From Paracidovorax cattleyae (GTDB taxonomy: Bacteria > Pseudomonadota > Gammaproteobacteria > Burkholderiales > Burkholderiaceae_C): DNA of 64,000 nt. The number at the start of each line of letters is the position of its first letter. Position 1 is the stretch's first letter. Under the pieces are notes generated by a model. It was not told the DNA's origin and searched no databases. It saw only the letters and a list, made by a program, of their open reading frames with translations. Positions 16,771-25,379 of the stretch are shown piece by piece. A program made the position numbers and the translations under genes. The stretch spans positions 62,001-126,000 of the forward strand of contig NZ_FNJL01000012.1 in NCBI RefSeq assembly GCF_900104515.1, written 5' to 3'.

Positions 16771-16811
16771 GGGCAGCGTGCCCGCGGCATCGCACCGCGG
16801 GCACGCTGCCC
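16771..16811 (-). terminator. Strong hairpin after the distal porin gene
   Basis: A 17-bp perfect stem (16771-16787 with 16795-16811), loop CATCGCA, located about 10 bp past the porin stop on the minus strand. It is GC-rich and lacks a U-tract, so it would end or stabilise the porin mRNA rather than act as a textbook intrinsic terminator. Confidence 0.6.
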
Positions 16812-16820
16812 CGGGGTGAA

Positions 16821-17945
16821 TCAGAAACGATGCCTCAGGCCGATGGTGTAGCCGGTGCGCGACTTGGCGCCGTTGGCCTGGCCGGCGTAGTTGTTCAGGC
16901 TGACCTGGTCACCCTTGAGCTTGGTGTGGTCCACTTCGATGTAGGCGTCGGTCCGCTTGGAGAATGCGTAGTCGAGGGCCATGGTGAAGAAGTCGGCCTT
17001 CGCCTTGGCGAGGTCGGTGTTGCCCTTCTGCTCCGCACGGAAGTAGTGCGCGCCCAGGTTGATCTGCGGCGTGATCTGGTAGCCGGCCCCGATCTTGTAG
17101 ATCGTGCGCTTGTTGGCTGCCAGGAAGGCCGGGCCGCCGAAGCCGCCGTTGATGCCACCCTGCCACATCGCGGAGAGCACGGCGCGGTCCACGGCGGTGA
17201 GCCCGCCGTCCACCTTGTTCTGCCCGTAGCCGCCGTTGAAGTACCAGTTGCCCATGCGGTAGGAGCCGCCCACCGTCCAGGCGTCGATCTTCTTGCCGGA
17301 CGCGAATTCATAGTTCTGGTAGCCCAGGCCGGCCGCCAGGCCGCCCGACGCATAGCGGATGTAGCCGCCTGCCGTCTTGCCGCCGGTGGCGCTTCTCTCG
17401 TCGAAGGAGTATTGAAGCCCGCCACGCCATGGACCGACCTCGGCCATGTACTTGATCATGTTGTCGGCACGCGCGCCCAGCGCGAAACCGATCTCAGGCT
17501 TGTAGACGTCCATGTACGGCGAGTACGGGTAGGACGCATACGTGCTGGTCACCAGGTCGAAGAGGATGTTGTACTGCCGGCCCAGAGTCACACGGCCAAA
17601 GCCGCCCTGCAGGCCCACCCAGGATTGCTGGAAGTACGGAGTGGCAGGCGTACCCGTGTCGGCGCCGAAACGGTTTTCCAGGTTCACCAGGGCCTTCAGC
17701 CCTGCTCCCAGGTCTTCAGTCACGTTGATGCCCCAGCGGCTCTGGGACATGCCGCCCCCGACCATCTGGTCCAGCGAACCGCCCGGGCTGCCGGCGGGGC
17801 CCTCGTTGTTGGTGTGGCGATATGCCATGTCCACGATGCCGTACAGCTGGACGCTGCTGGTGCCTGCCTGCTGTGCGAAGGTGAAGGGAGCCGCTACTGC
17901 CAGGGTGGTCATGGCCACCGTTTTTTTCACAAACGAAATACGCAT
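16821..17945 (-). CDS. Gram-negative porin, Omp32-type
   Basis: Outer-membrane trimeric porin of 374 residues: signal peptide MRISFVKKTVAMTTLAVAAP...FAQ, mature start near QAGTSSVQLYGIVDMAYRH, amphipathic beta strands throughout, and the C-terminal GLRHRF with final Phe required for BAM assembly. The frame stays open upstream to 18140 across the terminator of the next porin, but MRISFV is the only start with a signal peptide. It is the second of two tandem porins and shares only moderate similarity with the first. Confidence 0.93.
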   Translation of the reverse strand: MRISFVKKTVAMTTLAVAAPFTFAQQAGTSSVQLYGIVDMAYRHTNNEGPAGSPGGSLDQMVGGGMSQSRWGINVTEDLGAGLKALVNLENRFGADTGTPATPYFQQSWVGLQGGFGRVTLGRQYNILFDLVTSTYASYPYSPYMDVYKPEIGFALGARADNMIKYMAEVGPWRGGLQYSFDERSATGGKTAGGYIRYASGGLAAGLGYQNYEFASGKKIDAWTVGGSYRMGNWYFNGGYGQNKVDGGLTAVDRAVLSAMWQGGINGGFGGPAFLAANKRTIYKIGAGYQITPQINLGAHYFRAEQKGNTDLAKAKADFFTMALDYAFSKRTDAYIEVDHTKLKGDQVSLNNYAGQANGAKSRTGYTIGLRHRF

Positions 17946-18068
17946 GTGTTGTCTCTTTCTGCGGAAGGGTGAGGGAACTTTCATTCTAGAAATCAATGAC
18001 TTGCATCGGAACATGCGTTCGCGGCATACCCACAGTCGTTTTCCCTTAGTTCCTGTTACCGATGTGAC

Positions 18069-18101
18069 AAAAAAAAACCGCTGCCCGAAAGCAGCGGTTT
18101 T
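18069..18101 (-). terminator. Intrinsic terminator of the proximal porin
   Basis: Read on the minus strand: stem AAACCGCTGC, six-base loop, GCAGCGGTTT, then a run of T. It lies 40-70 bp after the 18140 stop and separates the two porin genes into independent units. Confidence 0.85.
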
Positions 18102-18139
18102 CTGACTTGCTGAGTCAAGCTGGCTAAGCCAGCCATCCA

Positions 18140-19213
18140 TCAGAAAGCGTGACGGATACCGACTTGCACGCCGGTCTGGTTGTTGCCGATGCCAGGGCCG
18201 GCAACGGTCAGGCCCTTGGTGGCCAGGCCGAGGTTGGAGTTGTCCTTGTTCTTCAGGTAAGCCAAGGTGCCGTACAGAGCGGTGCGCTTGGACAGGTTGT
18301 GGACATAGCCCAGGGACAGCTGGTGAGCCTTGGAGTCGATGGCCTTCTGGTCGTACAGGGCGTATTGCAGCTTGAATTCGCCGGCGCCGACGGGCATGGA
18401 AGCACCCAGGGCGTAGTTGTTGAACTTGGCGTCGCCGGAGAAGTTGTCGCCTTCGTACTTCGATTGTTGGGCGATGGCGATCAGCTTGGCAACGTTCAGG
18501 TCGTAGGAAGCGCCCACGGTCAGGATGTTGTGCTTGCCAGCGGTGGAGATGCCAGCCAGCGTGAAGCCGGTATTGCGCTGGTCATAGGACACGGTCACGC
18601 TCAGGGGGCCGTTGTCGTAAGCAGCGTAGCCACCGAAGTAACGGCCGGCCTTGCCCACGGTTTGCTCGTCGAAGCCATAGCCCACGCCGCCGGTGAAGCC
18701 ACCGAAGTTAGGGGTGTAGTAGCTGACCATGTTGCTCGAACGGATGTTGTTCGTGTCAGCGGTCACGCCGGTTGCGCCGTTCAGGCCGAGCCACTCGTTC
18801 CAGCCTTGGAACTGGCCGATGCCGGCCTGGCCGAACAGGTCATAGCTGCTGGCCTTGTTGTACGAAGGGGTCAGTTCGCGGCCCAGGCGTACTTCACCGA
18901 AGTTGCCAGCCAGGCTCAGGGTGGAACGGCGTTGGAAGTTGAAGCCGTTGACGTTGCCGTTGTCGCCGAAGATCTCGCCTTCGAGCCAGAAGCCAGCCTT
19001 CAGGCCACCGCCCAGGTCTTCCGTACCACGGAAGCCCAGACGGCTCGTGGCGTTGCCGCTGGAGGTCAGGCCGTACACGTTCTGACCAGCGGCGTTGGCG
19101 TTGTTGATGTAGGCAACACCCGTATCGACGATACCGAACATCGTGACGGAAGATTGAGCCATTGCAGCGCCGGAAGCAGCCAGCACGGCCAGGGCAATCA
19201 GGGATTTTTTCAT
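18140..19213 (-). CDS. Gram-negative porin, Omp32-type (major)
   Basis: Outer-membrane porin of 357 residues with a clean signal peptide MKKSLIALAVLAASGAAMAQ, the family start SSVTMFGIVDTGVAYINN, the eyelet-loop signature region RSNMVSYYTPNFGGF and C-terminal GIRHAF. Its third-codon usage is less GC-extreme than that of its neighbours (many AAC/GGC/GTT-type choices), as in highly expressed porins. A good intrinsic terminator follows. The promoter is within 19214-19507, shared back-to-back with coq7. Confidence 0.95.
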   Translation of the reverse strand: MKKSLIALAVLAASGAAMAQSSVTMFGIVDTGVAYINNANAAGQNVYGLTSSGNATSRLGFRGTEDLGGGLKAGFWLEGEIFGDNGNVNGFNFQRRSTLSLAGNFGEVRLGRELTPSYNKASSYDLFGQAGIGQFQGWNEWLGLNGATGVTADTNNIRSSNMVSYYTPNFGGFTGGVGYGFDEQTVGKAGRYFGGYAAYDNGPLSVTVSYDQRNTGFTLAGISTAGKHNILTVGASYDLNVAKLIAIAQQSKYEGDNFSGDAKFNNYALGASMPVGAGEFKLQYALYDQKAIDSKAHQLSLGYVHNLSKRTALYGTLAYLKNKDNSNLGLATKGLTVAGPGIGNNQTGVQVGIRHAF

Positions 19214-19507
19214 TGCGAGTTACTCCAAGGTTAAACGAGGGCGCCGGTTCGGGGGGCTGGTACGCACGACAGGCGCAGTCCGCCAACCCCGGGCCAACCT
19301 CCTGGTGGGGAAGTTGCCCTTATTGCAACAGAGGCCGTTCCGTTTCGCAAAGGAATTCCCGCACAATCGCCCCGAAAGGCCTATTTCGTTGCAGCATCAC
19401 AACACACAAAAAGGTTCCCCAGAATTGGAATAGGACGCGATGCAACCGGGCCCTTCCGCTACGTTTTTTGCAGCAATCCAATCCTTCTACCATCGAGATT
19501 CATCGCC

Positions 19508-20125
19508 ATGGACAAGCTCTTGATAGCCGCCGACAACGCCTTGCGCACGCTCTTCGCACGCCCCCGCGCCGCGCAGCCGTCGCCGGCCACGGGCCTGCCG
19601 GAAGGCGACCTGTCGCCCGCCCAGCGGCGCGAGGCCGGGGCGCTCATGCGGGTGAACCACGTGGGCGAAGTGTGCGCGCAGGCACTCTACATGGGACAGG
19701 CCGCCGTCACGCGCGACCCGGCGCTGCGTTCACAGTTGCTGGAGGCGGCCCGCGAGGAGACCGACCATCTGGCCTGGACGGCGGAGCGCCTCGACGCGCT
19801 GGGCAGCCGGCCCAGCCTGCTGAATCCGCTGTGGTTCGCGGGCGCATTCGCGATCGGCTGGACCGCGGCCCAGGTCAGCGACGCCGCGAGCCTGGGGTTC
19901 GTGGTGGAGACGGAGAACCAGGTGGCGCGCCACCTGCAGGGGCACCTGGACCGCATGCCGGCGCAGGACGCGCCCTCCCTGGCGGTGATCGAGCGCATGC
20001 AGGCCGACGAGCAGCGGCATGCGGACGACGCCCGCGCCGCCGGCGCAACGGACCTGCCCGCACCGGCCCGGATCCTCATGGCCGCCGCGGCCCGGGTGAT
20101 GACGGCCACGGCGCACCATATATAG
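19508..20125 (+). CDS. coq7: 3-demethoxyubiquinol 3-hydroxylase (Coq7)
   Basis: Di-iron hydroxylase of ubiquinone synthesis, converting the demethoxy precursor to the 6-hydroxy form; membrane-associated. The 205-residue protein carries the repeated carboxylate/histidine iron-binding helices: [39 protein letters not shown] and [12 protein letters not shown]. Length and motif spacing are normal. It is divergent from the porin gene and convergent with the OsmC-like gene. Confidence 0.94.
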   Translation: MDKLLIAADNALRTLFARPRAAQPSPATGLPEGDLSPAQRREAGALMRVNHVGEVCAQALYMGQAAVTRDPALRSQLLEAAREETDHLAWTAERLDALGSRPSLLNPLWFAGAFAIGWTAAQVSDAASLGFVVETENQVARHLQGHLDRMPAQDAPSLAVIERMQADEQRHADDARAAGATDLPAPARILMAAAARVMTATAHHI

Positions 20126-20140
20126 AGGACAGGGCCGGCC

Positions 20141-20590
20141 TCAGGCCTCCACGATGTCGAAGCCGGTGGTGATCTCCGCCGTCTTGCCGAGCATGATGCT
20201 CGCGGAGCAGTATTTCTCGTGGCTCATGGCGATGGCCCGCCCGACCGCGGCGGGCGGCAGGGACTTGCCCGTGACGGTGAACTGCATGTGGATGCGGGTG
20301 AACACCTTCGGGTCCGTTTCCGCGCGCTCGGAGCTGAGCTGCACGCTGCAGCCACGGACGTCGTGGCGGCCCCGCCGCAGGATGAGCACCACGTCGTAGG
20401 CCGTGCAGCCGCCAGTGCCGGCGAGGACCGTCTCCATCGGCCGGGGAGCCAGGTTCTGCCCGCCGTTGGCGGGATTGGCGGCATCGGGCGCACCGTCCAT
20501 GGCCAGGATGTGGCCGCTTCCGGTTTCCGCGATGAAACCCATGCCCGAGCGTGTGCCCGAGGCACCGGTCCAGGTGACTGTGCATTCCAT
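20141..20590 (-). CDS. OsmC family protein
   Basis: A 149-residue OsmC/YhfA-type protein, cytoplasmic, of the thiol peroxidase superfamily. The second-half motif CSASIMLGKTAEITTGFDI and the GTGGCTAYDVV segment carry the two conserved cysteines. GGQNLAPRPMETVLAGTGGC is typical of the YhfA-like branch, whose physiological substrate is unclear. The start MECTVTW at 20590 has GGGA about 12 bp upstream; MGKNN at 20605 is the alternative. Confidence 0.9.
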   Translation of the reverse strand: MECTVTWTGASGTRSGMGFIAETGSGHILAMDGAPDAANPANGGQNLAPRPMETVLAGTGGCTAYDVVLILRRGRHDVRGCSVQLSSERAETDPKVFTRIHMQFTVTGKSLPPAAVGRAIAMSHEKYCSASIMLGKTAEITTGFDIVEA

Positions 20591-20687
20591 GTTGTTTTTT
20601 CCCATCAAATTGGCAGCCTGACAACTTTTATGGCCGCACTGCCGCAATTTTGCTGCATCGCAGCATTCCTTGCGCTACACTTGCACC

Positions 20688-20806
20688 ATGCGTTGCCCGA
20701 AAGGGTTGGCGAATCCGAAGGATTCACCCGACGCGCCTATTGTCTCCTCCATCTCCTCAAAGGATGGATTCGGCCCCGGATCTCACGATCCGGGGCCGTT
20801 TTTTTT
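20688..20806 (+). ncRNA. Candidate small RNA with CCUCC motif
   Basis: Between the OsmC-like gene and ilvA lies an unusually well-formed RNA layout with no matching gene. A TACACT -10-like element is at 20676-20681. It is followed by a small hairpin (GAATCC-GAA-GGATTC, about 20711-20725), a pyrimidine-rich single-stranded stretch containing TCTCCTCCATCTCCTC, and a perfect 12-bp stem with a 4-base loop and T8 (20771-20806). This is the plan of an anti-Shine-Dalgarno small RNA. Alternatively it is an attenuated leader of ilvA. The 5' end is inferred. Confidence 0.5.
20771..20806 (+). terminator. Intrinsic terminator upstream of ilvA
   Basis: CGGCCCCGGATC - TCAC - GATCCGGGGCCG followed by eight T. 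It reads on the plus strand and ends 62 bp before the ilvA ATG, although no protein-coding gene lies just upstream on this strand. Confidence 0.9.
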
Positions 20807-20868
20807 GCCCTGGCGGGCCGGCCGGGGCGAAGGCCTATGATGTCGGCCCTGCCGCAGCCCGCCCATCC

Positions 20869-22455
20869 ATGACGAAGACCTCTTCCTCCCCTGCCCTGAC
20901 GCCCGCCGACTACCTCAAGAAGATCCTCACGGCGCGGGTGTACGACGTGGCCGTCGAGTCGGCGCTCGAGCCTGCCCGGGCGCTGGGCCGCCGGCTGCAC
21001 AACACGGTGCTGCTCAAGCGCGAGGACCAGCAGCCGGTGTTCAGCTTCAAGCTGCGGGGGGCTTACAACAAGATGGCACACCTGTCCGCAGAGCAGCTGC
21101 AGCGGGGTGTGATCTGCGCCTCGGCCGGCAACCATGCGCAGGGCGTGGCCATGAGCGCCAAGCGCCTGGGCACGCGTGCGGTGGTGGTGATGCCGACGAC
21201 GACGCCGCAGCTCAAGGTGGACGCCGTGAAGACGCTCGGCGGCGAAGTGGTGCTGCACGGGGACAGCTACTCCGATGCCTACGAGCATGCCGCACGGCTG
21301 CAGCAGGAGCAGGGCCTGACCTTCGTGCATCCCTTCGACGATCCGGACGTGATCGCCGGCCAGGGCACCATCGCCATGGAAATCCTGCGCCAGTTGCAGA
21401 GCCTGGGCAGCAACCGCCTGGACGCGGTGTTCGTGGCGATCGGCGGCGGCGGCCTCGTGAGCGGGGTGGCCAACTACATCAAGGCAGTGCGGCCGGATAT
21501 CCGCATCGTCGGGGTGCAGATGAACGATTCCGACGCGATGGTGCGCTCGGTCGCAGCCGGCAGCCGGGTCGCGCTCCCGGACGTGGGACTGTTCTCGGAC
21601 GGCACGGCCGTGAAGCTGGTGGGCGAGGAAACCTTCCGCGTCGCGAGCGGGCTGGTGGACGAATTCATCACGGTGGACACCGACGCCGTCTGCGCGGCGA
21701 TCAAGGACATCTTCGTGGACACGCGCAGCATCGTGGAGCCCGCCGGGGCGCTGGCGGTGGCGGCCATCAAGCAGTACGTGGCCCAGCGCAAGACCCGCGG
21801 AGAGACATATGCCGCCATCCTGTGCGGCGCCAACATGAATTTCGACCGCCTGCGTTTCGTGGCGGAGCGCGCCGAGGTGGGCGAAGAGCGCGAGGCGCTG
21901 CTGGCGGTGACGATTCCCGAGGAGCGCGGGAGCTTCCGGCGCTTCTGCGAAGTGGTCGGCCAGTTGCCCGGCGGCCCTCGCAACGTGACGGAGTTCAACT
22001 ACCGCATCAGCGATGCGGCGCAGGCCCACGTCTTCGTCGGGCTGGCCACGCATGGCAAGGACGAGTCGGAGAAGATCGCACGCAACTTCCAGCGCCACGG
22101 GTTCGAGGCGCTGGACCTCACGCACGACGAACTGGCCAAGGAACACCTGCGGCACCTCGTGGGCGGCCGCTCCGGGCTCGCCCAGGACGAGCGGCTGCTG
22201 CGCATCATCTTCCCGGAGCGCCCGGGCGCGCTCTTCAAGTTCCTGAGCATGATGCAGCCCAGCTGGAACATCAGCCTCTTCCATTACCGCAACCAGGGCG
22301 CCGACTACGGCCGCATTCTCGTGGGCATGCAGGTGCCGGCGGGCGACGCGCAGGCCTTCGACGCCTTCCTGCAGACGCTGGGCTATCCCTACGTGGAAGA
22401 AACGCAGAACCCCGCCTACCGGCTGTTCCTGCAGGCGCCCGCGGGCCGGGGCTGA
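20869..22455 (+). CDS. ilvA: Threonine ammonia-lyase, biosynthetic
   Basis: PLP enzyme deaminating threonine to 2-oxobutyrate, the first step of isoleucine synthesis. The 528-residue product has the PLP lysine at about Lys61 in FSFKLRGAYNKM, the glycine-rich phosphate loop IGGGGLVSGVANYI, and two C-terminal ACT-like regulatory domains starting near LLAVTIPEERGSF and LRIIFPERPGALF, which bind isoleucine/valine. ATG 20869 gives the family N-terminus; the longer open frame would run back through the terminator. Confidence 0.96.
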   Translation: MTKTSSSPALTPADYLKKILTARVYDVAVESALEPARALGRRLHNTVLLKREDQQPVFSFKLRGAYNKMAHLSAEQLQRGVICASAGNHAQGVAMSAKRLGTRAVVVMPTTTPQLKVDAVKTLGGEVVLHGDSYSDAYEHAARLQQEQGLTFVHPFDDPDVIAGQGTIAMEILRQLQSLGSNRLDAVFVAIGGGGLVSGVANYIKAVRPDIRIVGVQMNDSDAMVRSVAAGSRVALPDVGLFSDGTAVKLVGEETFRVASGLVDEFITVDTDAVCAAIKDIFVDTRSIVEPAGALAVAAIKQYVAQRKTRGETYAAILCGANMNFDRLRFVAERAEVGEEREALLAVTIPEERGSFRRFCEVVGQLPGGPRNVTEFNYRISDAAQAHVFVGLATHGKDESEKIARNFQRHGFEALDLTHDELAKEHLRHLVGGRSGLAQDERLLRIIFPERPGALFKFLSMMQPSWNISLFHYRNQGADYGRILVGMQVPAGDAQAFDAFLQTLGYPYVEETQNPAYRLFLQAPAGRG

Positions 22456-22493
22456 CGCCTTCCACCCACGACAGGCACCCGCCGCCCGCTTCC

Positions 22494-23309
22494 ATGCAGG
22501 CCCTTCGCCACTTCCTGCTGGCCGTGCAGTTCTTCACGCGCATTCCTGTGACGGGGCGGTGCGCCGACTGGGTGGGCTTCAGCCCGGCCATGCTGCGGGC
22601 GAGCGCCGCGCATTTTCCGGGCGTGGGCTGGATCGTGGCAGCCATGGCGGCCCTGGTGTACGGCACGTTCCATCTGCTGTTCGGACCCCAGCCCTATGCC
22701 GCATTGGCCTGCGCAGCGCTCAGCACCGCGGCCACCGTCGTGCTCACCGGAGGCTTCCACGAGGATGGCCTGGCGGATGTGGCGGACGGCCTGGGCGGCA
22801 GCGCGGACCGGGGCCGGGCCCTGGAAATCATGAAGGATTCGCGCATCGGCGCATTCGGGGCCATGGCCCTGTGCCTGGCATTGGCCAGCAAGCTGGCGCT
22901 GCTGGCGATGCTGGGGCACCGCGGACTGGCCGTGGCACTGGCGGCCCTGGCGGGCGCGCATGTGGTGTCCCGTTTCTGGCCGCTGTTGCTGGTGCGCACA
23001 CTGCCGCACGTGGGCAATGAGGCCACCTCCAAGAGCAAGCCGCTGGCGGACCGGATCACGCTCGGCGCACTGCTGGCAGCCGGCTTGTGGGCCACGCCCG
23101 CGCTCGTGCTGGCGGCCTGGCTGCTGGGCCCGGCCCCGGCCCTGGCGGCGCTGGGCGCCAGCGGCCTGGCCGCCTGGACGCTGCGTGCCTGGTTCGCCCG
23201 GCGACTGCAGGGCTTCACGGGGGACTGCCTGGGGGCCGTGCAGCAGGTGGCCGAGATCGCGTTCTACCTGGGATGCGCCGCGGCGGCCGGCACCGCCGCC
23301 ACCGCATGA
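22494..23309 (+). CDS. cobS: Adenosylcobinamide-GDP ribazoletransferase
   Basis: Integral inner-membrane enzyme joining adenosylcobinamide-GDP to alpha-ribazole (phosphate) in cobalamin nucleotide-loop assembly. The 271-residue protein starts FLLAVQFFTRIPV and contains the conserved GGFHEDGLADVADGLGG and KDSRIGAFGAMAL blocks, plus several membrane segments. It overlaps cobC by 4 bp (ATGA), so the two are coupled. The rest of the cobalamin pathway is not in this window. Confidence 0.95.
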   Translation: MQALRHFLLAVQFFTRIPVTGRCADWVGFSPAMLRASAAHFPGVGWIVAAMAALVYGTFHLLFGPQPYAALACAALSTAATVVLTGGFHEDGLADVADGLGGSADRGRALEIMKDSRIGAFGAMALCLALASKLALLAMLGHRGLAVALAALAGAHVVSRFWPLLLVRTLPHVGNEATSKSKPLADRITLGALLAAGLWATPALVLAAWLLGPAPALAALGASGLAAWTLRAWFARRLQGFTGDCLGAVQQVAEIAFYLGCAAAAGTAATA

Positions 23310-23890
23310 GTGCCCGGTCCGTTCGGCTCTGGCTGGTACGGCATGCCGCGCCGTGCGTGGAGGGAGGCCTCTGCTATGGCTCGCTGGATGTGGCGGCGGA
23401 CGCGCAGGCCACCGCCGACGCCGCCAGCCGCCTGGCCACCGCCCTGCCCGCCATGGCACTGCCCGTCTGGCATTCGCCGCTCACGCGCTGCGCGGAGCTG
23501 GCCCGTTCGCTGCAGACCCTGCGCTGCGACCTCTCTCCGCAGCCTGACGCGCGGCTGGTGGAAATGGATTTCGGGACCTGGGAGGGACGCTCCTGGGACG
23601 GGATCGGCCGCGCGGCCGTCGATGCGTGGATGGCCGACTTCCCGGGCCACGCGCCAGGCAATGGTGAAAGCCTGGAGCGGATGCTGGACCGCGTGCGGCC
23701 CGCACTGCGGGAGGCACGAGAGACGGGAGCGGCCGACGTCGTGTGGATCACGCATGCCGGCGTCGCGCGCTGCGTGCATTGGCTGCTGGAGCATCCGTTC
23801 CGCGCACCGCGCGCCGATGAATGGCCGCTGGAGGCACCCGGCTATGGCACCTGGAAATGCTGCGAGATCGGCGGCACGGATCCCGCGTGA
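23306..23890 (+). CDS. cobC: Alpha-ribazole phosphatase, histidine phosphatase family
   Basis: A 194-residue histidine phosphatase: catalytic LVRHAAP near the N-terminus, SPLTRC in the substrate arginine region, MDFGTWEGRSWD and a second histidine in WITHAGVARCVHW. In the cobS-cobC arrangement it most likely dephosphorylates alpha-ribazole phosphate (or cobalamin 5'-phosphate). The start overlaps the cobS stop. Confidence 0.9.
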   Translation: MSARSVRLWLVRHAAPCVEGGLCYGSLDVAADAQATADAASRLATALPAMALPVWHSPLTRCAELARSLQTLRCDLSPQPDARLVEMDFGTWEGRSWDGIGRAAVDAWMADFPGHAPGNGESLERMLDRVRPALREARETGAADVVWITHAGVARCVHWLLEHPFRAPRADEWPLEAPGYGTWKCCEIGGTDPA

Positions 23891-23915
23891 GCCTGCGGCA
23901 AGAGGCGGCGAAAGC

Positions 23916-24392
23916 CTAGGGCGCGACGGTTGTTACACCCGTTGCCTCGCCTCCTTTTTCAGGCACTTCGAGGGTGACCGTGGCCTCGCCACCCCGGGAT
24001 GGACCGAGGCGCACCTGCCTGCGGCCCAGGGACTGCACCACCAGGCCTTCGGCCACGGTGGCCCCGAGACGGAACGGACGCGCGGGCTGGTTGTCTATGG
24101 CGATGAGGGCCGCACCGCCGCCGCTGGCCGTGCCGGCGAGCACACCCTGCAGGGCGAAGCGGCTGGGCTCGCGCGCAGCGGGCGCTCTGGGTGCGGCGGG
24201 GCCCGCGCCCAGCAACCGCGCGAGCGCCTGCGCATCCGGCGCCGCCGGCGCGGGTGCCGCCACGGGGGCCGCGATGGGGGCCGGCCGGACTGCCAGCCGG
24301 AGTCCCCAGAAAACCATGCTGGCGCCTGCGAGCACCCACAGGGCGAGCGTGCCGAGCCGGACGCCCCAGGGGCCGGATGTGTTTGTCACCAT
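23916..24392 (-). CDS. gspC: Type II secretion protein C
   Basis: Inner-membrane protein linking the cytoplasmic-membrane platform to the secretin. The 158-residue protein has a short cytoplasmic N-terminus, one transmembrane helix (LGTLALWVLAGASMVFWGLR), an Ala/Pro-rich linker and the HR domain (FALQGVLAGTASGGGAALIAI...PFRLGATVAEGLVVQ). It ends without a PDZ or coiled-coil domain, as in short GspC forms. It is transcribed opposite to the other gsp genes, with only 23 bp between its ATG and that of gspG, so the two promoters must overlap the genes or each other. Confidence 0.88.
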   Translation of the reverse strand: MVTNTSGPWGVRLGTLALWVLAGASMVFWGLRLAVRPAPIAAPVAAPAPAAPDAQALARLLGAGPAAPRAPAAREPSRFALQGVLAGTASGGGAALIAIDNQPARPFRLGATVAEGLVVQSLGRRQVRLGPSRGGEATVTLEVPEKGGEATGVTTVAP

Positions 24393-24415
24393 GTCACGAT
24401 TATCATTGACCGGAT

Positions 24416-24904
24416 ATGTCCCCCACTTTTCAGAAGACCGTGATCTCCCGCAACGCAGGCGCCATCGCACGGCGCGCCAGGAACGCCCGCAGCCGGATCG
24501 CACGCGGCTTCACGCTGATCGAGCTGATGGTCGTGCTGGTGATCATCGGGGTGCTGGCCGCCCTGATCGTGCCCAATGTGATCGACCGTGCAGACGATGC
24601 GCGGGTGACCGCGGCGCGCACCGACATCACCAACATCGTCCAGGCGCTGAAGCTCTACCGCCTGGACAACCAGCGCTACCCCACCGCCGATCAGGGCCTG
24701 CAGGCCCTGATCGCCCGGCCCGCGAACGGTCCGGTCCCGGGGAACTGGCGCCCCTATCTCGAGAAGCTGCCCAACGACCCCTGGGGCCGGCCCTACCAGT
24801 ACCTCAATCCCGGCATCAAGGGCGAGGTGGACGTGATGTCCTTCGGCGCCGACGGGCAGTCGGGCGGCGAGGGCAAGAATGCCGACATCGGCAGTTGGCA
24901 GTAA
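24416..24904 (+). CDS. gspG: Type II secretion major pseudopilin G
   Basis: Main subunit of the periplasmic pseudopilus, 162 residues. A basic ~31-residue leader ends RIARG, then FTLIELMVVLVIIGVLAALI with Glu5; cleavage by the prepilin peptidase is expected after that Gly. The C-terminal part has the GspG calcium-loop pattern LPNDPWGRPYQYLNPG and DVMSFGADGQSGGEG. The gene for the peptidase GspO/PilD is not in this window. First gene of the rightward gsp operon. Confidence 0.96.
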   Translation: MSPTFQKTVISRNAGAIARRARNARSRIARGFTLIELMVVLVIIGVLAALIVPNVIDRADDARVTAARTDITNIVQALKLYRLDNQRYPTADQGLQALIARPANGPVPGNWRPYLEKLPNDPWGRPYQYLNPGIKGEVDVMSFGADGQSGGEGKNADIGSWQ

Positions 24905-24932
24905 GCACCAGCACCGCGGCCCGTACCGTGGC

Positions 24933-25379
24933 ATGGCCCCTGCCCCGGGCGGCGGGCGGTGCGGCACACGGGGCTTCACGCTGCTGGAGTTGCTGGTGGT
25001 GATCTCGCTGATCGCCATCGCCACGGCCGGCGTGGGCTTCGCCCTGCGGGACGATGGCCAGACGGCCCTGCAGCGCGAAGGCGAGCGCCTCGCCGCACTG
25101 CTGGAGGCGGGCCGCGCCCAGTCCCGGGCTTCCGGCGCGCCGGTGCGCTGGCGTGCCGCGGGCGGAAGCTTCCGGTTCGAAGGCCTGCCCGGCAACCCGG
25201 CGCCGGGCGCATGGCTCGATCCCTCGACCTACGTCGCCGGCCCCGCGCTGCTGCAGTTGGGCCCCGAGCCGCTGATCGCACCGCAGCAGGTGGTGCTCGC
25301 AAGCCAGTCCCATCCCGGGCGCTCGGTGCGCGTGGCAACCGACGGCCTGCGTCCCTTCACGGCGGAGACGGTGCAATGA
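24933..25379 (+). CDS. gspH: Type II secretion minor pseudopilin H
   Basis: Minor pseudopilin of 148 residues from MAPAPGGGRCGTRG, cleaved before FTLLELLVVISLIAIATAGV. The remainder has the GspH C-terminal domain pattern (RAQSRASGAPVRWRAAGGSF). The alternative start at 24879 would overlap gspG and give an 18-residue-longer leader. Its stop overlaps the gspI ATG (ATGA). Confidence 0.88.
   Translation: MAPAPGGGRCGTRGFTLLELLVVISLIAIATAGVGFALRDDGQTALQREGERLAALLEAGRAQSRASGAPVRWRAAGGSFRFEGLPGNPAPGAWLDPSTYVAGPALLQLGPEPLIAPQQVVLASQSHPGRSVRVATDGLRPFTAETVQ

Noticed and set aside
17946-18140. Extension of the distal porin to 18140.
   Set aside because: It would run across the terminator of the other porin and bury the signal peptide.
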